A DNA stretch of 64,000 nt from contig JAJRUM010000019.1 in the NCBI GenBank assembly GCA_024277815.1, positions 1 to 64,000 on the forward strand, given 5' to 3'. Every line of letters begins with the position of its first letter. The first letter of the stretch is position 1. Source of the DNA: Gammaproteobacteria bacterium. Lineage in GTDB: Bacteria > Pseudomonadota > Gammaproteobacteria > Xanthomonadales > SZUA-36. The notes under the pieces were generated by a model. That model was not told the DNA's origin. It worked only from the letters and a program-made list of their open reading frames with translations, and did no database searches. A program made the translations under genes and the position numbers. This document shows positions 31,529-41,230 of this stretch, piece after piece.

Positions 31529-33175
31529 TCAGGAGTTGTTCGCCGCCGCTGCGAACGCACGCGCTATCGCCTCGGCACCTGGATCCACCACACCGTTGAG
31601 GCTTGCACCCGGCACGTAGGCGGCCCGCCCGGCTTTAGCCCGGGTCATATCTGCCGTTCCATCTGCCCCCTCGCGAGCTGCTTTGGCTGCTTCAGCCAGT
31701 GAACTGCCAGCCTGCAGCGCCTCAAGTCCGGGCAATAGTGCGTCCAGCATCGTACGGTCTCCCTGCTTCGCACCACCATAGAACATCATTCGCTGCGCAC
31801 CGCTCATCAGTGCCGAGGGCCAACTCGCAGCCTGCTCTTTGGCTTCGCCCGCAGCCGCAAAGAGTATTGCCATCAGGGCACCACTCGAGCCACCCATGTG
31901 GCGGGCCAGCAGATCGCTGAGCGCAAAACATAAACTGGCATCCGTAGCATAAGGCAGTTGCTCAAGAGCGTCCTTTATATAACGCGCGGCATTGCCAAAA
32001 GTCGTACCGGTATCGCCGTCACCAATCAGGGCATCCAGTTGGTTCAAGTCTTCAGCAGCAGCCAACAGCGTATTGCAGACCGTCAACACGGTAGCCTTGA
32101 TAGCCTTATTCTCTGAAGGCTCGAAGCCGGGCCTGTCCTCCGCTGGTGAGGCCACCACAGACACGCTGGCGGTGCCGTGCAATTCCCGGGCGCCGGGCCA
32201 ACTGGCTACGGTCACATCAGCAAATAAAGCCTCCTTGTCGCCTGGAGCCAGTTGCAGCAGTGAGATTGAAAAGCCATTCATGTCCAGCGAGGTCATCAGG
32301 TGGGCCGGGCCAATGACCAAACCCACCTTTTCCGACAGCGTTGTCTGCAGAAATGAATGCGCGAGTACTTGCATTTCAATAGGTGGTACAGATCCCAGGT
32401 TATTGAGAATCAGTGCGTAGTGATCATGGTCATCACCGATGGCCTTTTCAATTTCATTACACGCTGTCTGCATCAGGCTTGCTGCCGCTGCGAACGTGAT
32501 TTTTGCCACACCCGGCTCACCGTGAATTCCCAGGCCCAACTCCGCCTCCGTTGCAGCCAGATAGTCCTGCCGCTGATTGCCGGGCACCGTACAGGTATCC
32601 AGCGACAGGCCAATAGAAAAAATTCTGCGGGTCAGTTCATTGGCAGCCTGTGCCAGTTGTTGCAATGAAGCGCCTTGCTCCGCCAGGAAGCCAATAATTT
32701 TATGCACAAACAGTGTTCCGGCGACCCCCCGTGGCTGATGCGCACCCGGAATTGCCACATCATCTGCAACGATCACCATTTCAACTTTGTAGCCCATTGC
32801 TTTGGCACGTTCTGCCGCCAGCCCGAAATTCAGCCGGTCACCGGTATAGTTCTTGACGATCAAAAGACAACCCGCATCACCGGTAACCGCGAGAATGGCC
32901 GCCAGGACGGCTTCCACACTGGGGGATGCAAAAATTTCGCCGCAAACGGCTGCCGTCAACATACCCTGGCCGACAAAACCAGCATGTGCCGGTTCATGCC
33001 CGGAACCACCGCCGGAAATAATGGTAACGCGGGATTTATCCCAGTCTGTACGGACAATGACCTTGGTGTGTGGATAGGCATCAAGCCGTGCCAGGAATGC
33101 ATTGGGTGTTGTTGCCAGGAACCCGTCCAGTGCCTCGGTAACAATATCGCTTTTTGAATTGATGAAACGCTTCAT
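31529..33175 (-). CDS. Dihydroxyacetone kinase family protein, DhaK-DhaL fusion
   Basis: ISGGGSGHEPAHAGFVGQGMLTAAVCGEIFASP (DhaK); LIGDGDTGTTFGNAARYI and HMGGSSGALMAILFAAA (DhaL). Confidence 0.93.
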   Translation of the reverse strand: MKRFINSKSDIVTEALDGFLATTPNAFLARLDAYPHTKVIVRTDWDKSRVTIISGGGSGHEPAHAGFVGQGMLTAAVCGEIFASPSVEAVLAAILAVTGDAGCLLIVKNYTGDRLNFGLAAERAKAMGYKVEMVIVADDVAIPGAHQPRGVAGTLFVHKIIGFLAEQGASLQQLAQAANELTRRIFSIGLSLDTCTVPGNQRQDYLAATEAELGLGIHGEPGVAKITFAAAASLMQTACNEIEKAIGDDHDHYALILNNLGSVPPIEMQVLAHSFLQTTLSEKVGLVIGPAHLMTSLDMNGFSISLLQLAPGDKEALFADVTVASWPGARELHGTASVSVVASPAEDRPGFEPSENKAIKATVLTVCNTLLAAAEDLNQLDALIGDGDTGTTFGNAARYIKDALEQLPYATDASLCFALSDLLARHMGGSSGALMAILFAAAGEAKEQAASWPSALMSGAQRMMFYGGAKQGDRTMLDALLPGLEALQAGSSLAEAAKAAREGADGTADMTRAKAGRAAYVPGASLNGVVDPGAEAIARAFAAAANNS

Positions 33176-33210
33176 ATATCCATCCGACCATGATTGTGGG
33201 CTTTTGCAGG

Positions 33211-34344
33211 CTAGTGGCTGGTGTCCAGGAACGCCCTGATCAGCGTGTTTAGCTGCCCGGCAGCTTCAATGTGACCCATATGCCCTGCCTGGTCAATAAT
33301 TTGCACCTCAACGTTGGCGGGCAAGCTGTCAGTCTGCGCCACGTCTGCTACCTGGTCCTGGCCACCCCATACAACCAGCACTGGAACCCTGAGCAGCGTC
33401 AGCTTATCTGCTGGCCGGGCACCTTCCTCAGCATATATAGAGGCTTGTGCCAACTTGCTCAGGGCGGCATCGGTACCTTCAATGCGCTTGGCACGAAGCA
33501 ACCCCTCAAGCATGTCGCGGGTAACGTATTTCGGGTCAGAGAAAAGCCGCTGTATGTAGGGCTTGAGGCGGGCTCGCCGGTTGGCTGCAATAAACCCCTC
33601 GATATACTCCCTGTCCACTGCGGTTCCCGCTCCGACACCACTGAGGAGTACCAGCGACGCCACCTGTTCCGGTTGCTGCAGTGCGATTTCAACAGCAACA
33701 GCCGCGCCCAGCGAATGCCCGACCAGGTGCACCCTGGGCTCGGCCAGTGCAGACATCAGTCCCGCAACCACTTCTGCCAGGCCGCCCAGCGAGCCATTGC
33801 CAACCTGTCGCGATGACTCTCCGTGGGCAGGAAGGTCCACGGTATAGACCGGATATTGCTCAGTAAGTGCTGTTACGTTGAACATCCAGCCATTCTGGTC
33901 GCCGCCGAAACCATGGATAAAGACGATCGGCAGCTTGTCACTGTCCTGCCGGGACGGGTACTTCCGGTAGGCAATGGAAATATCATTGATGACAATTTTC
34001 TCCGCTGCCTGATCTGCTTCACTGCCAGCATCCTCAACGACAAAATGTGAGCGAAATGTCTCAACAAACGCATCGACCGCTACCGGGTCTTCAGTGCCTT
34101 GTGTGATCACACCCAGTAAACCACCCACAGGCAGCTCATCGCCTGGTTGTGCTACCTGCCGGGACAACACCCCATCTGCAGGCGCTTCCATCGCCACAAC
34201 CGCCTTATCTGTCTCTATATCCAGTATCTCATCGCCTTTCCTGACCCTGACACCGGCCTCCACCAACCACTCGACGACCTTGCCCGAAGACATTGCCATA
34301 CCCCATTTGGGCATCGTAAGCGCTATGGTTTGTTTGTCACTCAT
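33211..34344 (-). CDS. acoC: Acetoin-dehydrogenase E2-like protein: lipoyl domain fused to alpha/beta hydrolase
   Basis: Lipoyl motif GDEILDIETDKAVVAMEAPADGVL; hydrolase PIVFIHGFGGDQNGW and HLVGHSLGAAVAVEIAL. Confidence 0.85.
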   Translation of the reverse strand: MSDKQTIALTMPKWGMAMSSGKVVEWLVEAGVRVRKGDEILDIETDKAVVAMEAPADGVLSRQVAQPGDELPVGGLLGVITQGTEDPVAVDAFVETFRSHFVVEDAGSEADQAAEKIVINDISIAYRKYPSRQDSDKLPIVFIHGFGGDQNGWMFNVTALTEQYPVYTVDLPAHGESSRQVGNGSLGGLAEVVAGLMSALAEPRVHLVGHSLGAAVAVEIALQQPEQVASLVLLSGVGAGTAVDREYIEGFIAANRRARLKPYIQRLFSDPKYVTRDMLEGLLRAKRIEGTDAALSKLAQASIYAEEGARPADKLTLLRVPVLVVWGGQDQVADVAQTDSLPANVEVQIIDQAGHMGHIEAAGQLNTLIRAFLDTSH

Positions 34345-34363
34345 ATGTCAAACCAGCCGGTTC

Positions 34364-35371
34364 CTAGCTTTGCATGACTTTGTTGACCGCAGCGATGACC
34401 TGCCGGGAATCAGGAATATACAGGCTCTCCAGATTGGGGGCAGCAGGAATGGGTACGAACGGCGGCGTGACCTTCCCGATGGGCGCCTTTAACGAGGCAA
34501 AGGCCTCTTCTGCAACAATGGATGAAATCTCTGACGCCATGCCAAAACGTGGGCCTGACTCATCAACGATCACCAGCCGACCGGTTTCTTCAACACTTTC
34601 CAGAATACTCTCAGTATCCAGCGGTGAACTGGTGCGAGGGTCAATAATATCGCACTCAATTCCCTGTTTGGACAGCTCGTCTGCCGCTTCAGACGCGATA
34701 TGCACCATGCGTGAAAATGCCACGATGGTGACATCCCCGCCTGAACGTACGAAATTGGCTTCACCCAGTGGTATCTCGTAGGACTCATCCGGAACTTCTT
34801 CACTCATTTCATAGAGCATTTTGTGCTCACAGAATATGACCGGGTCGTCATCACGAATGGCGGCAATCAATAGCCCCTTGGCATCATACGGCCCGGAAGG
34901 GATCACAACCTTCAAGCCGGCAAAATAGCTGAAAATAGGATAAAAACTCTGTGAGTGTTGGGAAGAAATCCCCAGGCCGGCGCCCATCATGGTGCGAATA
35001 GTCAGCGGGATTTTATCCTGGCCACCATACATATAACGGTATTTTGCTGCCTGGTTCACAATCTGATCGAAGCAGACGCCAGCAAAATCAATGAACATGA
35101 GATCCGCGACCGGACGCATTCCGGATGCAGCAGCACCAATGGCAGCGCCAATATATGCGGCTTCGCTGATGGGCGTGTCGAGCACACGGTCACTGCCAAA
35201 CTCACCAACCAGCCCCCGCGTAACACCCATTGGCCCCCCCCACGCATCATCCTGCCCGGCACTGCCGGTCCCGCCCGCGACGTCTTCTCCCATCAGGATA
35301 ACGGCCGGGTCGCGGCGCATTTCCTGCACCAGGGCTTCATTAATTGCCTGTTTATAGGTCTTGACGGACAT
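34364..35371 (-). CDS. acoB: 2-oxo acid/acetoin dehydrogenase E1 component beta subunit
   Basis: QAINEALVQEMRRDPAVILMGEDVAGGTGS; DTPISEAAYIGAAIGAAASGMRPVADLMFIDF. Confidence 0.9.
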   Translation of the reverse strand: MSVKTYKQAINEALVQEMRRDPAVILMGEDVAGGTGSAGQDDAWGGPMGVTRGLVGEFGSDRVLDTPISEAAYIGAAIGAAASGMRPVADLMFIDFAGVCFDQIVNQAAKYRYMYGGQDKIPLTIRTMMGAGLGISSQHSQSFYPIFSYFAGLKVVIPSGPYDAKGLLIAAIRDDDPVIFCEHKMLYEMSEEVPDESYEIPLGEANFVRSGGDVTIVAFSRMVHIASEAADELSKQGIECDIIDPRTSSPLDTESILESVEETGRLVIVDESGPRFGMASEISSIVAEEAFASLKAPIGKVTPPFVPIPAAPNLESLYIPDSRQVIAAVNKVMQS

Positions 35372-35377
35372 GCCTAC

Positions 35378-36352
35378 TCAAACCTGGTATTCGCTGGCAT
35401 AAATGAACTGCATTAGCTCATCATCTGCAGGGTAGGGGGCTGACTGGGCCTCGGCATAAACCCGGTTGATCAGGTCAGCAACCTCGCTGTCAATACTGTC
35501 CAACTCGGTTTCCCCTATAAATTCCCCAGCGGTGACAACGTCTCTGAACAACTGCAGGCAGTCAGTCTCGCGACGACATGTTTCCACTTCCTGCTGCGGT
35601 CGATAAGTTTGCGCATCACCCTCGAAATGGCCAAAATAACGTAGTTGTTTCACCTCAACGAGGCTCGGGCCATCACCGCAGCGCGCCCTGGCTGCTGCAG
35701 CCTCAATAGCATCGCTCACCGCAAAAAAATCATGCCCGTCAACCTGCACACCCGGAATATCAAACGCTGCAGCGCGGGTGTACAAGTCCTTGCCCGCACT
35801 CGCATATTCCACAGTAGTTGCTTCGCCATAACCGTTATTTTCAATTGCAATAATCAACGGCAGCTTCCAGATTGAAGCAAGGTTAAGAGCTTCGGACACC
35901 ACGCCCTGGTTGATTGCACCATCGCCAACCAGGGCAACAGCGATGCCACCCGTTTTTTGGTTGCGGGCTGCAAGTGCGGCACCGCAACCCAGAGCTACAC
36001 CACTGCCTACTCCGCTGTTTGCACCCCACAGACCGGAACGGGGATCATGCAGGTGGGCGGAACCGCCCCGCCCTCTGCACAACCCGCCTTTGCGAAGGTA
36101 AATTTCCTTCGCCACCGCAAAAATATCTGCCCCTCGGGCAATGGCCGGGCCATGGGCCCGATGGGTGTTCAGCAAGACATCCTTATCTGTCAGGTTGGCA
36201 CATATACCCGCAGCGGATGCTTCCTGGCCGGCATATAAATGTACAAATCCGGGCACTCCACCGGTAGCAAATTCGACATGCATACGCTCTTCGAAGTCAC
36301 GCATCGTGCGCATGCTTCGATAAGCTGCCAGTAACTCATTTATACTTTGCAT
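35378..36352 (-). CDS. acoA: Thiamine pyrophosphate-dependent dehydrogenase E1 component alpha subunit
   Basis: LNTHRAHGPAIARGADI; ALVGDGAINQGVVSEALNLASIWKLPLIIAIENNGYGEAT (TPP motif GDGx..NN); start MQSINELL at 36352 preferred. Confidence 0.9.
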   Translation of the reverse strand: MQSINELLAAYRSMRTMRDFEERMHVEFATGGVPGFVHLYAGQEASAAGICANLTDKDVLLNTHRAHGPAIARGADIFAVAKEIYLRKGGLCRGRGGSAHLHDPRSGLWGANSGVGSGVALGCGAALAARNQKTGGIAVALVGDGAINQGVVSEALNLASIWKLPLIIAIENNGYGEATTVEYASAGKDLYTRAAAFDIPGVQVDGHDFFAVSDAIEAAAARARCGDGPSLVEVKQLRYFGHFEGDAQTYRPQQEVETCRRETDCLQLFRDVVTAGEFIGETELDSIDSEVADLINRVYAEAQSAPYPADDELMQFIYASEYQV

Positions 36353-36537
36353 TGTCGCCTTTGCCCGATGAGCCAATTCGTCTTCCGGCCATTCTGAAAA
36401 GCCGTCCCCCGGTACCACTCATCCCATTCGCCAACCGGCACACAGGCGCATTAATGCAGTACCCCGACTAGTAAACTAGCAGCAATCCCCAGCGGGGCAA
36501 TAGCGCAAATGGCGTATTTTGACCGTACGGTTGATAG

Positions 36538-37740
36538 TCAGCCCTGAATTGAATCTGCTTCTTTTGGTTGCGCAGCCGAGTTGGCCCGGATCACCGGGTA
36601 GAGCAGGGGGAACGATATCACGAGGCACGCTACACCGAAAAGCAGTACTGCGTTGTAGTTCAATTCGCCACCCGCAGGCTGCGCAACCTCCAGTATGGTT
36701 GCCGCCACTGCCGGCCCCAGGCCCATACCACAAGCGATTACAAAATTTGTCAGGATGGCGACCCGCCCGGAAGGATCCAGCAAGGTCATATTAGCTAACA
36801 GGTAGGGCAGCGTGAACCACCAGGCAAACTTGAACAGCTGTGACGAAATCGCGTAGAAAGTGATGCTTTGCAGGTTGAGCAGCAACAAGACTCCGGCAGC
36901 AACCAGCAGGTAGCCCGCTAACGGCGGCAGCAGGCGACCCATTCTGGTGCTTAACCAGGTTGCGACAGCCGCACCCGCAACACCGACAATGGAAGCCGCA
37001 GACAAGACGTAGCCTATCATTTCTGCATCCAGGCTTGCCGCTGACGCTATGCGTTCGACATAAGCCCAAACGCCGCCAATAGTAGTAAAAAACAACAGCA
37101 GGGCCAGCAGACCCAGAGGTGCCAATCGACGTGCCCTGGGAGGCATACCTTTCCAGCCGGACTTGTGATCAGATGAGCCCGTCGCCGGCATATAGCGAAC
37201 GGGATACAACAGCAATGCCATGGCCACGGCCATGACCAGGAAAAAACCCTGCAAGCCAAACACGGGCAGTAAATGTGGAAGCACCGCAAAGCCCAGTACG
37301 GCAACAACGATCTGCCCGAGCGACCAGAAACCAAATGTTCTCTCCTGATTCTGCGTCATGCCGGTCACCACGATTGTCATCGTCATGATGGTGCCAAGGG
37401 CGAGGCCTGAGATGAACCTTGTGGGCAACAGCAGCTCGAATGTCGTCAGGCTGGCTGAAATTATATAGGCTACAACAATGATGCCAATTGAAGCATAGAG
37501 GATCCTGTGCCAGTTGAAGCGCGCAATGATCAAGAGTGTCGAAAAAGTTGATAACGCTGCGCCAATAAGCTCTGCCGCAATCAGGTAACCCCCTTGTTGT
37601 GCTGAAAACCCAAGACTGGTGACATAGGCACCAACCAGTAGCGGGCTTAATACGGCAGCGGCGGGTGTGACGGCAGCCAGCAGTGTAATAGCCCAAAGGG
37701 TGGGTGCCCGGTTTACGTCAATTTTATGGTTAATGTCCAC
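36538..37740 (-). CDS. MFS transporter
   Basis: 400 aa, 12 TM-like segments, upstream of the aco-like genes on the same strand. Confidence 0.82.
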   Translation of the reverse strand: MDINHKIDVNRAPTLWAITLLAAVTPAAAVLSPLLVGAYVTSLGFSAQQGGYLIAAELIGAALSTFSTLLIIARFNWHRILYASIGIIVVAYIISASLTTFELLLPTRFISGLALGTIMTMTIVVTGMTQNQERTFGFWSLGQIVVAVLGFAVLPHLLPVFGLQGFFLVMAVAMALLLYPVRYMPATGSSDHKSGWKGMPPRARRLAPLGLLALLLFFTTIGGVWAYVERIASAASLDAEMIGYVLSAASIVGVAGAAVATWLSTRMGRLLPPLAGYLLVAAGVLLLLNLQSITFYAISSQLFKFAWWFTLPYLLANMTLLDPSGRVAILTNFVIACGMGLGPAVAATILEVAQPAGGELNYNAVLLFGVACLVISFPLLYPVIRANSAAQPKEADSIQG

Positions 37741-37949
37741 GGCCTTATTCAGCGATTGGGGTTCATCGGGTTAATACTACCTCACCCGCGTTTTGGTAAC
37801 GCCAACGGAGAAACCACACCTGACAAGGTGCGAAAACGAAAAACATGTATACTGACAGAAGAGGTTAACGGCTAATATCATCGGTTTAAATAGCGCAAAG
37901 TGCCTATTCCAGAAGCACCGGAGCACCACATCTGCAGCCTGCTAAACAT

Positions 37950-39083
37950 ATGATAGAATTGCAGAAAAATGATCTACATGAAATTCTCGACCTGAGCAGA
38001 GTCGCTCTGGAATGCGATACCCTGGGTAGCCTGCAAAAGAATATTCTGCTGGAAATCCAGCATATGGTGCACGCAGATACCAGCGTCTATTTTGATGTCA
38101 GCCGCACAACCCTTGGCTGGCAATTTACCAACGGTATCTCCCATGGCGTCCCTGAAGAAGCACCCAAAACCTGGTGCGACAAGTACCAGACCATGGATCC
38201 TTTCGTGTTCCTCCTGTCCAGCCCGCTTCAGTCCGGCAACAAGCAGGTACTCACTTCACGTGATATCGCCGGAGCGAAAGATTATGTCGATACGGAGTTC
38301 TATACTGACTTTCTAAAACCTCAGTCGATTTTCCACATGATGGCAGTAGGTCTGACCACCGGATCCGGACTGATAGGCCTGCTGGGCTTGCACCGTTCAG
38401 CCAAAGGTTCTGCCTTTTCCCGTAAGAGCATTGCCAAAGTGAGCGCGATGGTTCCGTATATCTCAGCAGCGGTTCAGAAAATCAAACTCGCAGAGATGAC
38501 CGACATTCGTGAAGAACTCATCCGCACCCTGACCGCCGACCTGAGCCACCGGGGACTGGTGATCCTCAATAAGGACTTCCTGCCGGTTTTCCTCGACAAG
38601 AAAACCCGCAACATACTCAATATTCCGACCTATGGCGGCCATGAAATAGTCAAGCCTGTTACCAATTTGCTGCCTGCAGAAATTATGCAGGCCTGCCTGG
38701 AGATAAAAAGAAAAGTACCCGCCTTTGGCAGCAACCAGCGCAACGAACGGGTCCGGTTTGAAGTGAAGCACGAGGGCAGCTACCTCGCGGGTTACCTGTA
38801 CGCCTACCAACCCCAGGGCAAAGACCTGTACTTTGTCATCTGCCTCGACACAAAACCCGGGCTGTCGTCAACATCTGAAGATTTTTCTGAGTTTCACCTG
38901 ACCCCCCGGGAGGTTGAGGTTGCTTACCTAATCAGCGCGGGCATGACGAACCCGGAAATTGCAGAGAAGCTCTATATCAGCATACGTACCGTGCAAGCAC
39001 ATTTGCGCACAATTTATAGAAAAGTAAAAGTGCACAACAGAACCAGCCTGGTCTCACGCCTGATGCTGGACAACCGCCACTGA
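37950..39083 (+). CDS. LuxR-type helix-turn-helix transcriptional regulator with N-terminal sensor domain
   Basis: C-terminal HTH: FHLTPREVEVAYLISAGMTNPEIAEKLYISIRTVQAHLRTIYRKVKVHNRTSLVSRLM. Confidence 0.88.
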   Translation: MIELQKNDLHEILDLSRVALECDTLGSLQKNILLEIQHMVHADTSVYFDVSRTTLGWQFTNGISHGVPEEAPKTWCDKYQTMDPFVFLLSSPLQSGNKQVLTSRDIAGAKDYVDTEFYTDFLKPQSIFHMMAVGLTTGSGLIGLLGLHRSAKGSAFSRKSIAKVSAMVPYISAAVQKIKLAEMTDIREELIRTLTADLSHRGLVILNKDFLPVFLDKKTRNILNIPTYGGHEIVKPVTNLLPAEIMQACLEIKRKVPAFGSNQRNERVRFEVKHEGSYLAGYLYAYQPQGKDLYFVICLDTKPGLSSTSEDFSEFHLTPREVEVAYLISAGMTNPEIAEKLYISIRTVQAHLRTIYRKVKVHNRTSLVSRLMLDNRH

Positions 39084-39193
39084 GTACTCCCGGCCAACTG
39101 CACCAACCTGCCTGATACATTGCCTGTTACCGCTTTCTGAATTACAGTCTTGCACCGCTACCCCATTATTTATTATCGGGATGAGAAACCACT

Positions 39194-41188
39194 GTGATCA
39201 AGAAACTGAGTTTAAGCCTGGCCATACTATCCGCCGCATTATTGCTGCCCGTTCCGGAGTCCAGCGCGTCAGGATCTCCAACCAGCCAGCCCGGTAAAGG
39301 CTTTGCGGCTGTCCAGCCCAATGAGGGTACGGCAGCGCAGTTTGGAACCTGGACCGTCACCTATACCGTCGGCCAAAAACAGATCTATCCGGGTGGCGGG
39401 ATCAGGGTGCAACTACCGGATGAATGGCACTCCGGATCACGGAATTCTGCCAGCCGCTTACAAACCATAGACCCAACTGACAACAACTACATTACCGCAG
39501 CGTCTTCTAACCCAAAGGTTGCAGTCAAAGCCATTGTTGAAGATGAGCGCGGCGATATTCTGATCAAGCACGCGAAAGTTTCAATGGATGGCCGCAGTGA
39601 GCGCTACGTGTTTGTAACCCGGGCGATACTGGAAAGTGGCACGCTGAAGCAGGGCGATACGATATCAGTGGTCTACGGCGATCGCTCCGCCGGGTCACCC
39701 GGATACCGGGCATCAGCAATCTCGACACCACCTACCGCGATCCTGGTGGCCGTTGACTACAACGGCGATGGCAACTTTCAACTACTGAAAAACCTGCCAC
39801 AGATAGCGGCCCGGCCCGCATCAGCTGAAGATATGTGGGTCCACCTGCCTTCTCAGGCCATGGTCGGGGAAACCATTGTTGGGCGGGTGGCGCTGGTGGA
39901 TCAGGGCACCAATGCCATCGACCATGTCGCCGCCCTGCAACTGGCCCGCTTTCATGGTGAGGCTGATTTTCCAGAAGAATTGCTGATTGAGGCTGACAAA
40001 GGATATGTGGAGTTTGCAATAACACCGCAGCAAACCGGTGTCTTCCGCCTCAAGGTCAGGACCAAAGACCTGGAGCTCGAAACCATCTCCAACCCAATGC
40101 TGGTTACCCGGACTGAAGCAAAGCAAAAGATCTATTGGGGGGACCTGCACTCTCATTCATTCTATAGCTGGGATGGCGTTGGTCACCAGAATTTTGACTA
40201 TGCGCGATATATTGCCGGCCTGGATTTCTACGCCATGACCGACCACTCCCAACTGCCCAGGGGCGAGAACCTTTACCGCGGCCTCAGCGAAGCCAACTGG
40301 GATGAGTACACGGCTCTGATTGACCACTACAACGATCCGCCACGGTTTGTCACCATCCAGGCCTATGAGTGTTCCTTCGGCGCGCCTTATGGCCACCACA
40401 ATGTCTACTTTCGCGACAAGCCAGGCGTGATGGAATATCCAGGACAAACTACCCTGCCTGAGCTCTGGAGCCGTCTTCATCAGGGTAATGCCATCACCAT
40501 TCCACACCACAGCGGCAAATTTCCGAAGGACCTGGATTTCTCTGTTGACAACCCGGGCCTGAGGCGAAACTTTGAGGTCTACTCCGGACACGGACTCAGC
40601 GAGGCATACGACCCGTCTCACCCGCTCGCCTTTGAGCAAAGCATTTTTACCTGGGATTCTGTCTCCATACAGCAGCCGTCATACCTGCAGGATGTGTGGC
40701 AGATGGGCTTGCTCATGTCGACCATTGCCTCCTCCGATGACCACCGTTCCCACCCCGGTCAGCCACAGTACGGCTTGGCCGCCGTCAGGGCTCCTGAACA
40801 AACCCGTGATGCAATATTTCAGGGCCTGTATGACCGCCGGACCTATGGCACCACCGGTGCAAAAATTATCCTCGATTTCCATGTTGATGATATTCCCATG
40901 GGGTTGTCGGGCCAGGTCAGTGCTACACCGGTCATCAGTATTGAAGCCTACGGAACAGATGAAATTGACTGGATTGAATTATTACGCCTGCAGGCGGGAG
41001 ACGATGGTTTCCAAATCATTCAGAGGTGGGAGCCTGACAGTTGGGACTTTAAAGCATTCTGGGTGGACGAGAGCCATACACCAGGCGCTATGTATTACTA
41101 TCGCCTCAAACAGAAAAGTAAAATTCGCAAGCGTGCCGTCATGGCCTGGTCTTCGCCAATATGGACGAAGCAGGATAACCAACCCTGA
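39194..41188 (+). CDS. DUF3604 domain-containing exported protein (PHP-like metal-site motifs)
   Basis: Signal peptide; KIYWGDLHSHSFYSWDGVG; FYAMTDHSQLPRGE; ITIPHHSGKF; IASSDDHRSHPGQPQYGLAAV. Confidence 0.87.
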   Translation: MIKKLSLSLAILSAALLLPVPESSASGSPTSQPGKGFAAVQPNEGTAAQFGTWTVTYTVGQKQIYPGGGIRVQLPDEWHSGSRNSASRLQTIDPTDNNYITAASSNPKVAVKAIVEDERGDILIKHAKVSMDGRSERYVFVTRAILESGTLKQGDTISVVYGDRSAGSPGYRASAISTPPTAILVAVDYNGDGNFQLLKNLPQIAARPASAEDMWVHLPSQAMVGETIVGRVALVDQGTNAIDHVAALQLARFHGEADFPEELLIEADKGYVEFAITPQQTGVFRLKVRTKDLELETISNPMLVTRTEAKQKIYWGDLHSHSFYSWDGVGHQNFDYARYIAGLDFYAMTDHSQLPRGENLYRGLSEANWDEYTALIDHYNDPPRFVTIQAYECSFGAPYGHHNVYFRDKPGVMEYPGQTTLPELWSRLHQGNAITIPHHSGKFPKDLDFSVDNPGLRRNFEVYSGHGLSEAYDPSHPLAFEQSIFTWDSVSIQQPSYLQDVWQMGLLMSTIASSDDHRSHPGQPQYGLAAVRAPEQTRDAIFQGLYDRRTYGTTGAKIILDFHVDDIPMGLSGQVSATPVISIEAYGTDEIDWIELLRLQAGDDGFQIIQRWEPDSWDFKAFWVDESHTPGAMYYYRLKQKSKIRKRAVMAWSSPIWTKQDNQP

Positions 41189-41230
41189 ACCGCCGCTGAA
41201 TGCAGAGAACCACCAACAGGATTACCCCGC

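Noticed and set aside
37817-37830. CACCTGACAAGGTG palindrome upstream of the LuxR gene
   Set aside because: Only 5-bp arms with a 4-nt centre and no second copy seen; insufficient to call an operator.
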